Counted from the first letter of the stretch, positions 1 to 8,326 are shown. The stretch: 64,000 nucleotides of DNA from Ancylobacter sp. WKF20 (GCF_029760895.1 NZ_CP121679.1:3144001-3208000); one strand, 5' to 3'. Notes: generated by a model not told the origin, from the sequence alone. A program made the numbers and translations.

Positions 1-1
1 G

Positions 2-277
2 GCGCCGGGCCATGAGACGCTCTCCAACATGTTCGGCGGCGGCAAGCCGGTCGAGGAACGCTTCGCCGCCGGCGAGTGGCGCACCTCCGCCACCGGCGCG
101 CCGATGCTGGTAGGCGCGCTCACCGCCTTCGACTGCCGCATCACCCGCACCGTCGAGGTCGGCACCCATGACGTGCTGTTCTGCGAGGTGGTGGGCCTCG
201 CCCATGGCGACGCGCGCGAGGGGCTGATCTATTTCAGCCGCCGCTACCACGCCATCAACGGCGCGAGCCCGGACTAG
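2..277 (+). CDS. Flavin reductase family protein (C-terminal part)
   Basis: The reading frame is open from base 2 and carries no start in the window, so only the last 91 codons are present. The text reads as the end of a flavin-reductase-like FMN-binding split-barrel: a TLSNMFGG stretch, then a GAPML..ALTAFDCRI strand pair and a GTHDVLFCEVVGL strand typical of the family (the gDH.lf.GeV block). Such proteins supply reduced flavin to two-component monooxygenases. The partner enzyme, if any, lies upstream of the window. Its closeness to a NitT/TauT-type importer is suggestive of sulfonate or similar metabolism, but that is inference. Confidence 0.75.
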   Translation, partial: APGHETLSNMFGGGKPVEERFAAGEWRTSATGAPMLVGALTAFDCRITRTVEVGTHDVLFCEVVGLAHGDAREGLIYFSRRYHAINGASPD

Positions 278-685
278 GCGCGCGCCGGCGGGCTGAACCG
301 GCGCTCGCTTTGCGTGCATCCGGCGAGGCGCGCCGCGCGCGGACCGCAGGGCGCAGGTGACGCGGATCGCGCGCGACCAAAGCAAAGGCGCGGGGATTCA
401 TGGCCCAACGCCTTACCTGCGGCGCCCGGGCGCTGATACAGAAACAGGCGCACGCCGCCCAAAACATAGGCGTGCCTAAGAAAGCGTTTCGGCATAGCGT
501 TTTTGCCACTTCCCTAAGCTGGCGAATGCCGTCTCACGGAAGCTAACTGTTTGCCGCTAGGCCGGTTTCGCGGTGCTAAAGATAGACACTCCCGATCCCG
601 ACCCAGCCGAGTTCACCACCGGGTGCCGCCAGCCTCATGGCCCGGCGTCGGCCCCGGAGAGTACCGGATCCACAGGGAGACCATC
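278..685. other. Intergenic region before the ABC importer
   Basis: About 408 bases between the flavin reductase stop and the importer start. The bases around 490-600 are less GC-rich than the flanks and probably hold the promoter, but no hexamer pair is convincing. I looked for a TPP riboswitch because NMT1/THI5-like importers often carry thiamine precursors, and found no matching core. No small gene is supported. Confidence 0.4.
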
Positions 686-1672
686 ATGCTGACCACTGCC
701 TTCCGCCGGTGCCTTGCCGGCGCCGTCACCGGAGCCGTTCTCGCGGTTGCCGCCGCCCAGCCGGCTGCGGCCGGCAAGATCTCCATCGGCCACACGGTGT
801 GGGTCGGCTACGGCCCGCTCTACCTCGCCAAGGAGCTCGGCTTCTTCAAGGAGAACGGCGTCGACGTCGAGCTTCAGGTGGTCGACGATTCCGCCCTCGC
901 CATGGCCGCCCAGGCCGCCGGCAAGCTCGACGGCACCGCCACCACGCTGGACGAGATCCTGAAGTACCGCTCGGAGAACTTCTGCTTCAAGGCGGTCGCC
1001 CTGTTCGACGAGAGCCATGGCGGCGACGGCATGGTCTCGCTCAAGGAGATCAACTCGCTGGCCGACCTCAAGGGCAAGACGGTGGCGCTGAACGAGGGCT
1101 CGACCTCGCAGTTCTGGTTCTCCTACCTGATGAAGAAGCAGGGCCTGCCGCTCAAGGATGTCGAGGTGCTCAACATGAGCGCCGACGCCGCCGCCGCCGC
1201 CTTCATCGCCGGCCAGGTGCCCGCCGCCGTCACCTGGGAGCCGAACCTCACCCTGGTGAAGACCAAGAATGTCGGCAAGGTGCTGACCGACAGCGCCGCC
1301 ACGCCCGGCGTCATCGTCGACGTGCTGGAAATCTCCTGCTCGGTCATCAAGGACCGCCCGAAGGACGTGAAGGGCTTCGTGGTCGGCCTGCAGAAGGCGG
1401 TCGACTACATCAAGACCAACCCGGAAAAGGCCTATGCCATCATGGCCAAGGGCGTGGGCGGCTATCTTTCCGAGCCCAAGGACTTCGCCGACGCCGCCTC
1501 GGGCGTGAAGTTCTACGACAAGGCGATGACCATTGATTACCTCGGCACGCCCGACAAGCCCGGCAAGGTCACGGAAGTGATCGCCCTCGGCAACGAGATC
1601 TGGACCGACCTCGGCAAGATCAAGAAGCCGATCACCTATGCCGAGATCATCGACCCGTCCTTCACCCAGTGA
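686..1672 (+). CDS. NitT/TauT-type ABC transporter substrate-binding protein
   Basis: A 328-residue periplasmic binding protein. The ATG at 686 is preferred over upstream starts because it opens directly into a secretion signal (two Arg, then an Ala/Val-rich core ending AAQPAAAGK, cleavage near residue 27). The mature chain begins with the family pattern of a short strand, then GYGPLYLAKELGFFKENGVDVEL, as in SsuA/TauA/NMT1-like proteins. It is followed by permease and ATPase genes, giving a complete importer. This superfamily carries nitrate, taurine and other sulfonates, and pyrimidine precursors; the ligand cannot be read from sequence. Neighbouring genes make a small anionic organic substrate plausible. 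Confidence 0.88.
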   Translation: MLTTAFRRCLAGAVTGAVLAVAAAQPAAAGKISIGHTVWVGYGPLYLAKELGFFKENGVDVELQVVDDSALAMAAQAAGKLDGTATTLDEILKYRSENFCFKAVALFDESHGGDGMVSLKEINSLADLKGKTVALNEGSTSQFWFSYLMKKQGLPLKDVEVLNMSADAAAAAFIAGQVPAAVTWEPNLTLVKTKNVGKVLTDSAATPGVIVDVLEISCSVIKDRPKDVKGFVVGLQKAVDYIKTNPEKAYAIMAKGVGGYLSEPKDFADAASGVKFYDKAMTIDYLGTPDKPGKVTEVIALGNEIWTDLGKIKKPITYAEIIDPSFTQ

Positions 1673-1751
1673 TGCCCGAGGGGGCGCCCCCTGAGGGCGC
1701 CCCTTCCTCCGCCCGCGTCCCCGACCGTTCGAGACAGCCTGAGACAGCCCT

Positions 1752-2555
1752 ATGGCCCGCAAGCGTTCCACCCTTGATCTCTGCCTCACCCCCAAGGAGG
1801 AGGTGCCGGCGGGGCTGCGCTATCTCGTCTCGACGCTGGTCTGGATCGTGGTCATCGGCCTGTGGTCGTTCGCCACCTATGGCGGCTTCATGCAGGAGAT
1901 CTTCCTGCCCTCGCCCACCGCCGTGGTCAGCGCCTTCTTCCGCCTGCTGGATGACGGCACGCTCGCCCAGCACATCTGGGCCAGCCTTCAGGTCGTCGTC
2001 ATCGGCTTCCTCGTCTCGTCCGTCCTCGCCGTGCCGCTCGGCCTGCTCATGGGCACCTTCCGCGTGGTGCAGGCGGGCCTCGAGCCGCTGGTCAACTTCA
2101 TCCGCTACCTGCCGGTGACATCCTTCGTGCCGCTGTTCATCCTGTGGATCGGCATCGGCATCGAGCAGCGCATCATGGTCATCTTCTTCGGCACCTTCTT
2201 CCAGCAGCTGGTGATGATCGCCGATGTCTCGCGCGGCGTGCAGAAGGACCTGCTCAACGCCTCCTACACGCTCGGCGCCTCGCGCCGCGACGCGCTGCTG
2301 CATGTGCTCACCCCCGCCGCCCTGCCCGGCATCGTCGATACGCTGCGCATCACCATGGGCTGGGCCTGGACCTATCTCGTCGTCGCCGAGCTCGTCGCCG
2401 CCTCCTCCGGCCTCGGCTACATCTCGATGAAGGCGATGCGCGGCTTCCAGGTCGATGTGATCTTCCTCGCCATCGCCGTCATCGGCCTGCTCGGCCTGTT
2501 CACCGACACGGTGTTCCGCCTCATCCGCCTGCGCCTCGTGCCGTGGGCGAGCTGA
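1752..2555 (+). CDS. ABC transporter permease (NitT/TauT type)
   Basis: A 267-residue inner-membrane protein with about six hydrophobic segments, the first at residues 23-45. The EAA loop that docks on the ATPase is visible near residues 173-196 (SYTLGASRRDALLHV..PAALPGI). It resembles SsuC/TauC/NrtB permeases in length and pattern. It lies 79 bases after the binding-protein gene and 34 before the ATPase gene, so one transcript is likely. The N-terminal 25 residues are polar and cytoplasmic. Confidence 0.88.
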   Translation: MARKRSTLDLCLTPKEEVPAGLRYLVSTLVWIVVIGLWSFATYGGFMQEIFLPSPTAVVSAFFRLLDDGTLAQHIWASLQVVVIGFLVSSVLAVPLGLLMGTFRVVQAGLEPLVNFIRYLPVTSFVPLFILWIGIGIEQRIMVIFFGTFFQQLVMIADVSRGVQKDLLNASYTLGASRRDALLHVLTPAALPGIVDTLRITMGWAWTYLVVAELVAASSGLGYISMKAMRGFQVDVIFLAIAVIGLLGLFTDTVFRLIRLRLVPWAS

Positions 2556-2589
2556 GCAACCGGGCCAACTGAGAACGAAAGGGCCTCCC

Positions 2590-3444
2590 ATGAGCGCCGC
2601 CGAAATCCTGCGCGTTCCCGCGCCCGCCACTCCCGCCGAAGCCTCTCCCGCCGAGGCCTCCCCAGCCGTGGAGCCGAGCCTGCGCATCAAGGATGTGCGG
2701 CTGGAATATTCCACCCGCGGCAAGACCGTGGTGGCGATCGACAACATCTCCATCGACGTGCCGGACAACCAGTTCGCCGTCATCGTCGGCCCGTCCGGCT
2801 GCGGCAAGTCGAGCCTGCTCTATCTCGTCGCCGGCCTGGCCCAGCCGACCTCGGGCGAGATCCTGCTCGGCGAGGAGGAAGTGGACGGTCCCGGCCCCGA
2901 TCGCGGCATGGTGTTCCAGTCCTACACCCTGTTCCCCTGGCTCACCGTGCGCGAGAATGTCGAATTCGGGCTGAAGCGCCGCAAGGTGCCGGCGGCCGAG
3001 CGCGAGGAGATCGTCAACCGCTACCTCAACGAGACGGGTCTGGCCGCCTTCCACGACGCCTACCCCAAGCAGCTCTCCGGCGGCATGATGCAGCGCGTGG
3101 CCATCGCCCGCGCCCTCGCCAACGACCCGAAGATCCTGCTGATGGACGAGCCCTTCGGCGCGCTGGACAGCCAGACCCGCAACACCATGCAGAAGCTCCT
3201 GCTGCGGGTGTGGGAGGAGAACCGCAAGACCGTCCTCTTCGTCACCCACGACATTGACGAGGCGATCCTGCTCGGTGACCGCATCTATGTGATGACCGCC
3301 CGCCCCGGCCGGCTGAAGGAGGAGATCATAGTCCCCATCGCCCGCCCGCGCTCCATGGACATGGTGATGGACCCGGCCTTCATCGCGGTGAAGCGGCAGA
3401 TCCTCGAGCTCCTGAAGAACGAGATCAAGGACGACGAGCACTGA
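2590..3444 (+). CDS. ABC transporter ATP-binding protein (NitT/TauT type)
   Basis: A 284-residue ATPase of the SsuB/TauB class that powers the importer encoded just upstream. Seen in order: Walker A GPSGCGKSS near residue 74, Q-loop FQSYTLFPW, signature LSGGM near residue 160, Walker B ILLMDEPFG and the switch histidine in VTHDIDEA. The first 30 residues form a low-complexity Ala/Pro/Glu extension with a near-perfect repeat (TPAEASPAEASPA) absent from most relatives. The start has an AAAGGG ribosome site eight bases ahead. Confidence 0.92.
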   Translation: MSAAEILRVPAPATPAEASPAEASPAVEPSLRIKDVRLEYSTRGKTVVAIDNISIDVPDNQFAVIVGPSGCGKSSLLYLVAGLAQPTSGEILLGEEEVDGPGPDRGMVFQSYTLFPWLTVRENVEFGLKRRKVPAAEREEIVNRYLNETGLAAFHDAYPKQLSGGMMQRVAIARALANDPKILLMDEPFGALDSQTRNTMQKLLLRVWEENRKTVLFVTHDIDEAILLGDRIYVMTARPGRLKEEIIVPIARPRSMDMVMDPAFIAVKRQILELLKNEIKDDEH

Positions 3445-3475
3445 GGGGCGGGGTCAAGGAGGCTGCGTGCTTCGA

Positions 3476-3577
3476 GGCCGTCATCCCGGCCGAAGCGAAG
3501 CGGAGAGCCGGGATCGTGACGTGTTTCACGTCGGGATCCGATCCCGGATCGGCCTTTGGCCGTCCGGGATGACGGCC
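3476..3577. repeat. Intergenic palindromic repeat, long form
   Basis: A roughly 100-base element with inverted ends: GGCCGTCATCCCGG on the left and CCGGGATGACGGCC on the right. Inside are further hairpins, including a GGGATCC/GGATC series and GGCC(TTT)GGCC. A second copy of the same long form lies at 63578-63664. It sits just after the importer operon stop and may act as a transcription end or mRNA stabiliser. Similar mobile palindromes are common between genes in Hyphomicrobiales. Confidence 0.85.
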
Positions 3578-3616
3578 TTTGAGGGGTCGCGCGCGACGCT
3601 CCGAAACGCCATCATC

Positions 3617-3649
3617 CCGTCATCCCCGGATCAAGTCCGGGGATGACGG
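3617..3649. repeat. Intergenic palindromic repeat, short form
   Basis: A perfect 14-bp inverted repeat (CCGTCATCCCCGGA / TCCGGGGATGACGG) around the loop TCAAG. The same half-element recurs at 30.6, 42.6 and 46.1-46.8 kb. It lies about 70 bases ahead of the SDR start. Confidence 0.88.
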
Positions 3650-3718
3650 TGTTCTTTGGGCTGACCGCAGCCCAGAATGACGCTTCCTTGCGACAACGCC
3701 GACCCGAGTGAACCACCG

Positions 3719-4498
3719 ATGACCCAGCCCCTGTTCGACCTCACCGGCCGCACCGCCCTCGTCACCGGCGCCAGCCGGGGGATCGGCGCGGCGTTGGCGA
3801 CCGCGCTGGCTTCCGCCGGGGCGGATGTGGCGATCACCGCGCGTGACACCGCCGCGCTCGCCGCAACCACGGCCGCCATCGAAGCCCTCGGCCGGCGCGC
3901 CATCCCGCTGGCGCTCGACGTCACCGATGTCGCCGGCATCCGCTCAACCGTCGCGGCGGCGGCCACCGCGCTGGGCGGGCTTGATATCCTCGTCAACAAT
4001 GCCGGCATGGAACAGGTCTGCCCGGCGCTGGAGGTGGAGGAGGCGCTGTGGGACGCCATTCTCGACACCAATCTCAAGGGCGCCTTCTTCTGCGCGCAGG
4101 CGGCCGCCAAGGCGATGCGCGCGGGCGGCGCAGGCAAAGGCGGCGGCGCCATCATCAATCTCTGCTCGCTCACCTCCGAGGTCGGCATTCCCACCGCCGT
4201 GCCCTATGGTTCGTCCAAGACCGGACTGCTCGGCATGACGCGGGCGCTGGCGACGGAATGGGCGCCGCTCGGCATCCGCGTCAACGCCATCGCGCCCGGC
4301 TATTTCCGCACGGCGATGACGGAAGTGTTCTACGCCGATCCGGCCTGGCAGGCGGCCATGCTGCCGAAAATCCCGCTCGGCCGCTTTGGTGAGCTCGGCG
4401 ATCTCGCCGGCCTCACCATCTTCCTCGCCAGCGACGCCTCCGGCTACATCACCGGCCAGTGTTTTCCGGTCGATGGCGGCTTCCTGGCTTCCATCTGA
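3719..4498 (+). CDS. SDR family oxidoreductase (gluconate 5-dehydrogenase-like)
   Basis: A 259-residue classical short-chain dehydrogenase. The ATG at 3719 is chosen over an in-frame one at 3677 because FDLTGRTALVTGASRGIG begins at the usual distance from it. Visible: dinucleotide-binding TGASRGIG, NNAG at about residue 93, catalytic Ser in LCSLTSE and YGSSK. The ending ITGQCFPVDGGF is typical. It most resembles the gluconate 5-dehydrogenase/polyol-oxidising group, but substrate cannot be assigned. It precedes the HisD-like/ADH operon by 122 bases on the same strand and may belong to the same pathway. Confidence 0.88.
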   Translation: MTQPLFDLTGRTALVTGASRGIGAALATALASAGADVAITARDTAALAATTAAIEALGRRAIPLALDVTDVAGIRSTVAAAATALGGLDILVNNAGMEQVCPALEVEEALWDAILDTNLKGAFFCAQAAAKAMRAGGAGKGGGAIINLCSLTSEVGIPTAVPYGSSKTGLLGMTRALATEWAPLGIRVNAIAPGYFRTAMTEVFYADPAWQAAMLPKIPLGRFGELGDLAGLTIFLASDASGYITGQCFPVDGGFLASI

Positions 4499-4569
4499 AC
4501 CCAACCGGCGGCCCCACCCGCCCGCGAATTGGGCAGGTGGCGCGAAAATTTTGGTCTCACGGGCGAGCT

Positions 4570-4587
4570 AATATGTATGTACATATT
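4570..4587. promoter_or_regulatory. 18-bp palindrome, candidate repressor operator
   Basis: A perfect inverted repeat AATATGTA-TG-TACATATT in an otherwise GC-rich stretch, 34 bases before the ATG at 4621. Its size, symmetry and AT-rich character fit a GntR- or LacI-class dimeric regulator controlling the downstream operon. No regulator gene is adjacent; two GntR genes lie elsewhere in the window. Confidence 0.6.
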
Positions 4588-4620
4588 GCCCCGCGACACG
4601 TGATGTTGAGGGCCTGAACC

Positions 4621-5949
4621 ATGGCGGATTCCATCTGCAACCTTCACGAGCTGGCGACGCTGGACGCGGCCGGCCGCGCCGCCCTGCTCCGCCGCTCGGA
4701 GACCGATCTGTCGGGCTTCATCGACAAGGTGCGCCCGATCATCGAGGCGGTGCGCACCGAGGGTGATGCGGCGCTGGCTCGTTTCGCCCGCGATTTCGAC
4801 AAGGCCGATCTGTCGCCCGACCGCATCAAGGCAACCGAGGCCGAGTTCGACGAGGCCTTCACCAAGGTCGCCCCCGAGGTGATCGACAGCATCCGCTTCG
4901 GCATCTCCAACATCCGCACCTTCCATGAGGAGCAGGCGCCCGAGCCGATGTGGCTGAAGGAGGTGCGCCCCGGCGCCTTCGCCGGCGACCGCTGGACGCC
5001 GATTTCCTCCGTCGCGCTCTATGTGCCGCGCGGCAAGGGCGCCTTTCCCTCGGTCACCATGATGACCGCCGTGCCGGCCACCGTCGCCAAGGTGCCGAAC
5101 ATTGCCATCGTGACTCCCCCGACTGAGGATGGCGGCGTGGATGCGGCGACCCTGGTCGCCGCCCGGCTCGCCGGTGTCGAGACGGTCTATAAATGCGGCG
5201 GCGCGCAGGCCGTGGCGGCGGTCGCCCATGGCACGCAGACCGTCGGCAAGGCGATCAAGATCGTCGGCCCCGGCTCGCCCTGGCTGGTGGCGGCCAAGCG
5301 GCTGCTCTCCGACATCATCGACACCGGCCTGCCCGCCGGACCGTCGGAGGCCATCATCTTTGCCGACGGCACGGTGAATGGCGCGGTGGCCGCGCTGGAC
5401 CTGCTGATCGAGGCCGAGCACGGGCCGGATTCCTCCGCCTATCTCGTCACCCATTCGCGCGAGGTGGTGGAACAGGCGCTGAAAGCCCTGCCCGAGCATT
5501 GGGGGCGGATGACCGAGCAGCGCGTGGCCTTCTCCAAGGCCGTGCTCACCGGCAAGTGCGGCGGCATCGTGCTGACCTCGTCGGTCGAGGAGAGCATCGA
5601 CTTCATCAACGCCTATGCCCCCGAGCATCTGGAAATCCTCTCCACCGACCCCTTCGCCCATCTCGGCCGCATCACCGAGGCGGCGGAAGTGCTGATGGGG
5701 CCGCACACGCCAGTCACCATCGCCAATTTCGTGCTTGGCCCCAACGCCGTGCTGCCGACCAGCCGCTGGGCCCGCACCTATGGCCCGCTCTCGGTGACGG
5801 ATTTCCTCAAGCGCTCCTCCATCGGCTACGTCACCGGCGGCGCCCACCCGGAATTCGCCGCCCATGCCCGCCGCCTCGCCCGCTATGAGGGTTTTTCCAG
5901 CCACGAGAACGCGGTGTCGGAAATCCGCGACGAATTGCTGAAGGGGTGA
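4621..5949 (+). CDS. Histidinol-dehydrogenase-family enzyme, probably not histidinol-specific
   Basis: A 442-residue NAD-dependent dehydrogenase of the HisD family, normal in length. The catalytic pair Glu335-His336 (PEHLE) is kept, as are His267 and His428, which align with E. coli HisD His262 and His419. Three other key positions differ: Glu264 for zinc ligand Gln259, Asn369 for zinc ligand Asp360, and Ala376 for substrate-contacting His367. The alignment offset is constant (5 then 9), so these are real substitutions. No histidine biosynthesis gene is nearby; an alcohol dehydrogenase follows after three bases. HisD relatives such as the DHPS dehydrogenase HpsN oxidise other hydroxymethyl substrates. 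The family is certain, the substrate unknown. Confidence 0.88.
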   Translation: MADSICNLHELATLDAAGRAALLRRSETDLSGFIDKVRPIIEAVRTEGDAALARFARDFDKADLSPDRIKATEAEFDEAFTKVAPEVIDSIRFGISNIRTFHEEQAPEPMWLKEVRPGAFAGDRWTPISSVALYVPRGKGAFPSVTMMTAVPATVAKVPNIAIVTPPTEDGGVDAATLVAARLAGVETVYKCGGAQAVAAVAHGTQTVGKAIKIVGPGSPWLVAAKRLLSDIIDTGLPAGPSEAIIFADGTVNGAVAALDLLIEAEHGPDSSAYLVTHSREVVEQALKALPEHWGRMTEQRVAFSKAVLTGKCGGIVLTSSVEESIDFINAYAPEHLEILSTDPFAHLGRITEAAEVLMGPHTPVTIANFVLGPNAVLPTSRWARTYGPLSVTDFLKRSSIGYVTGGAHPEFAAHARRLARYEGFSSHENAVSEIRDELLKG

Positions 5950-5952
5950 GCG

Positions 5953-6972
5953 GTGAAGGCCGTCCGCCTCCATGCCGCCGGTGATCTGCGCGTGGAAGAC
6001 ATCCCCGCCCCCGGCACGCCCGCGCCCGGCTGGGTGCGGCTCACCGTGACCGCGGCCGGCATTTGCGGCTCGGACCTGCATAATTTCCGCACCGGGCAAT
6101 GGATCACCCGCGCGCCCTCCGTCGCCGGCCATGAACTTACCGGCATCGTCGCGGAGCTGGGCGAGGGCGTTGAGGGGCTGGGCGTCGGCCAGAGCGTCGT
6201 CGCCGATTCCCGCTTCTGGTGCGGGGCGTGCACGGCCTGCCTCGGCCAGCGCCATCATCTGTGCGAAAAACTCGGCTTTGTCGGCGAGGCCTGCGATGGC
6301 GGCTTCGCCGAACAGGTGAACCTGCCCGCGCGTCTGCTGCTGCCCGTCGATCCCGCCATCGACCCGGCGGTCGCCGCCATGGCCGAGCCGCTGGCGGTGG
6401 CCCTGCACACGCTGCGCCGCCTCGCTCTCCAGCCCGGCGAGCCGGTGCTGGTGCTGGGCTGCGGCACCATTGGCGGGCTCTGCGCCCTCTTGCTCGCCCG
6501 CCAGCATGACGGGCCCCTGCTGGTCGCTGACCGCAACGCCGCCCGCGCCCAAAGGGTGGCTGAGGTGACCGGGGCGACCATCGTCCCGCTGGAGGCGGAA
6601 GCGATCCGTGCCGTGCTCAAGGGCGGCCTGCCCATGGCCGCGATCGAGGCGACGGGCAGTACGGCGGCGCTCGCCCATCTGCTCGGCTGCCTGGAGGGCG
6701 GCGGGAGGATCGGCCTCGTCGGCATCTTCCATGGCCGGCTCGACATCGACCCCAATCATCTGGTCGAACGCGAGGTGAGCCTGATCGGCTGCCACGCCTT
6801 CACCGATGAACTCCCCACTGCACTCACTGCACTGACCGTCCACCACACTGCACTGAACGGCCTCGTGGATCAGCAGGTGGAATTGGACGCCGTGCCTGCC
6901 GCCTATGCCCGGCTTCTCGCCGGCGAGGCGACCGGATTGAAGACGATCCTGCGCCCGCAAGGGGTATCATGA
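5953..6972 (+). CDS. Zinc-dependent alcohol dehydrogenase (MDR family)
   Basis: A 339-residue medium-chain dehydrogenase starting at GTG, three bases after the HisD-like stop. Catalytic zinc ligands are in GICGSDLH and AGHELTG; the four structural-zinc cysteines are in CGACTACLGQRHHLC. The cofactor fold shows VLGCGTIGG near residue 168. It resembles sorbitol, threonine and galactitol dehydrogenases, so oxidation of a secondary alcohol of a polyol-like compound is plausible. Its stop overlaps the next gene in ATGA, implying translational coupling. Confidence 0.88.
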   Translation: MKAVRLHAAGDLRVEDIPAPGTPAPGWVRLTVTAAGICGSDLHNFRTGQWITRAPSVAGHELTGIVAELGEGVEGLGVGQSVVADSRFWCGACTACLGQRHHLCEKLGFVGEACDGGFAEQVNLPARLLLPVDPAIDPAVAAMAEPLAVALHTLRRLALQPGEPVLVLGCGTIGGLCALLLARQHDGPLLVADRNAARAQRVAEVTGATIVPLEAEAIRAVLKGGLPMAAIEATGSTAALAHLLGCLEGGGRIGLVGIFHGRLDIDPNHLVEREVSLIGCHAFTDELPTALTALTVHHTALNGLVDQQVELDAVPAAYARLLAGEATGLKTILRPQGVS

Positions 6973-8279
6973 CACCCCAGAACCCGACGCCGAGCCGCAC
7001 CGCCCATATCCGCGCTCTGGCGCTGCGCGATCCCGCGGCGGCGGAGGCACCGCTGGCCGCGCTGCTGGCCGATCTCTTCGCCATCAAGCCTTTGAATCTC
7101 AATATCAATCTCGACCAGTACAGCCTCAATTCGCTGAACGGCTTTTTCGACACGCCGGATGGTGCCTTCTTCTTCAAGTTCCATCAGGAGGAAGGCGAGG
7201 AAGGCATGGCCGGCGAATATTACCGCGCCGATATCCTCGCCCGCGCCGGCCTGCCGGTGGACCAGCCGGTGCTGATGTCCACCTTGCCGGGCGAGCAGAT
7301 CCTGATCTATCGCCGCCGCGATGAGCCGCGCTTTTCCGACGTGCTGCGCACCCTCGACCTCGCCGACGACACGGCCCAGCGCGCCATCGCCGTGGCAGCG
7401 GAACGCCAGCTTTCTCAAAGACTTAGCGCCACCTATCGCGACACGCTGCACCCGATTTCACCCGAACAGGCCGCCGCCGAGCCGATCCACCGCCTGTTCC
7501 ATGAGCGGCTGATCGACCGCGCCCCCTACGCCTTCCCCGGCGGGCGCTACCGCGACTTCTATGTGGGCCAGCGCTTCCCCCTGCCCGGTCATGTGCTTGA
7601 GTGGGCAGACCTTTCCACCCGCCGCTTCACCGTGAACGGCGCCACCTATGCAAGCACGCTGGGCGAACTCTTCACCGCCGCCGAAGAGCGCCTGCGCCCG
7701 GAGCATCTCGCGGATGCCGGCGGGGTGGTTGCCCATGGCGACGCGCACAATGCCAATGTCTGGTTCAGCCGGGAAGGCGACGGGGCGCGGCTCTCCTATT
7801 TCGATCCGGCCTTTGCCGGCGAGCATGTGCCGAGCCTGCTGGCGGAGATAAAGACCAGCTTTCACAACATCTTCGCCCATCCGTTCTGGCTCTATGAGCC
7901 GGCGCTGGCGAGCGAGTGGTTCAGCGCCGAAATGGCGCTGGAGCCCGGCCGCCTCATTGTCGAAACCGACTGGCGGCTCTCGCCCATCCGCGCCGAACTC
8001 CTCGCCGTGAAGGCGCGCGAGGTCTGGCGCCCGCTGCTGGCCGATCTCAAGAGCCGCAACATGTTACCGCCGGACTGGCGGCAGGTGATCCGCCTCGGCC
8101 TGTTCCTGTGCCCGACGCTGGTGATGAACCTGCGCGCCGGCGTACGCGCGCACACGGAAATCTCTTCGCTGATAGGGCTTTGCGTGGCGGTGATGGTCGG
8201 CTCCGCGCCGGTGGAGGGCGATGATACCGTCACCCGCTTCCTTGAGGCCATCGACCCCGACCGCCGGCCGGGTCTATAG
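6969..8279 (+). CDS. APH/choline-kinase-fold phosphotransferase, substrate unknown
   Basis: A 436-residue protein whose start overlaps the ADH stop by four bases. The kinase catalytic loop is clear: HGDAHNANVWF with Asp258 and Asn263, followed by the metal-binding Asp279 in SYFDPAFAGEH. The N-lobe (residues 40-120) carries KFHQEEG, a candidate ATP-binding lysine. This is the fold of aminoglycoside, choline and hydroxylysine kinases. Location in a dehydrogenase operon argues for a small-molecule metabolic kinase rather than drug resistance. The C-terminal 130 residues, helical and Leu/Ala-rich, match nothing I recognise. Confidence 0.75.
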   Translation: MTPQNPTPSRTAHIRALALRDPAAAEAPLAALLADLFAIKPLNLNINLDQYSLNSLNGFFDTPDGAFFFKFHQEEGEEGMAGEYYRADILARAGLPVDQPVLMSTLPGEQILIYRRRDEPRFSDVLRTLDLADDTAQRAIAVAAERQLSQRLSATYRDTLHPISPEQAAAEPIHRLFHERLIDRAPYAFPGGRYRDFYVGQRFPLPGHVLEWADLSTRRFTVNGATYASTLGELFTAAEERLRPEHLADAGGVVAHGDAHNANVWFSREGDGARLSYFDPAFAGEHVPSLLAEIKTSFHNIFAHPFWLYEPALASEWFSAEMALEPGRLIVETDWRLSPIRAELLAVKAREVWRPLLADLKSRNMLPPDWRQVIRLGLFLCPTLVMNLRAGVRAHTEISSLIGLCVAVMVGSAPVEGDDTVTRFLEAIDPDRRPGL

Positions 8280-8326
8280 GACAGCGCCCCGCCGCCGTGA
8301 GATTCTGCCGCCGTGAGACCCCGCCC

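Noticed and set aside
278..685. TPP riboswitch ahead of the NMT1-like importer
   Set aside because: The conserved CTGAGA and ACC-TGATCTGGATAATGCC blocks are absent.
4621..5949. Biosynthetic histidinol dehydrogenase (hisD)
   Set aside because: Two zinc ligands and a substrate histidine are substituted and no histidine gene is near.
4444..6960. Very long open frame antisense to the HisD-like and ADH genes
   Set aside because: Its translation is His/Arg/Gly/Asp-rich with no recognisable domain; such frames arise from high GC opposite real genes. Similar antisense frames at 9.5-11.7, 46.8-49.5, 53.7-56.1 and 58-60 kb were rejected for the same reason.
6969..8279. Aminoglycoside resistance gene
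   Set aside because: The fold matches, but the gene is translationally coupled to catabolic dehydrogenases and lacks any resistance context.
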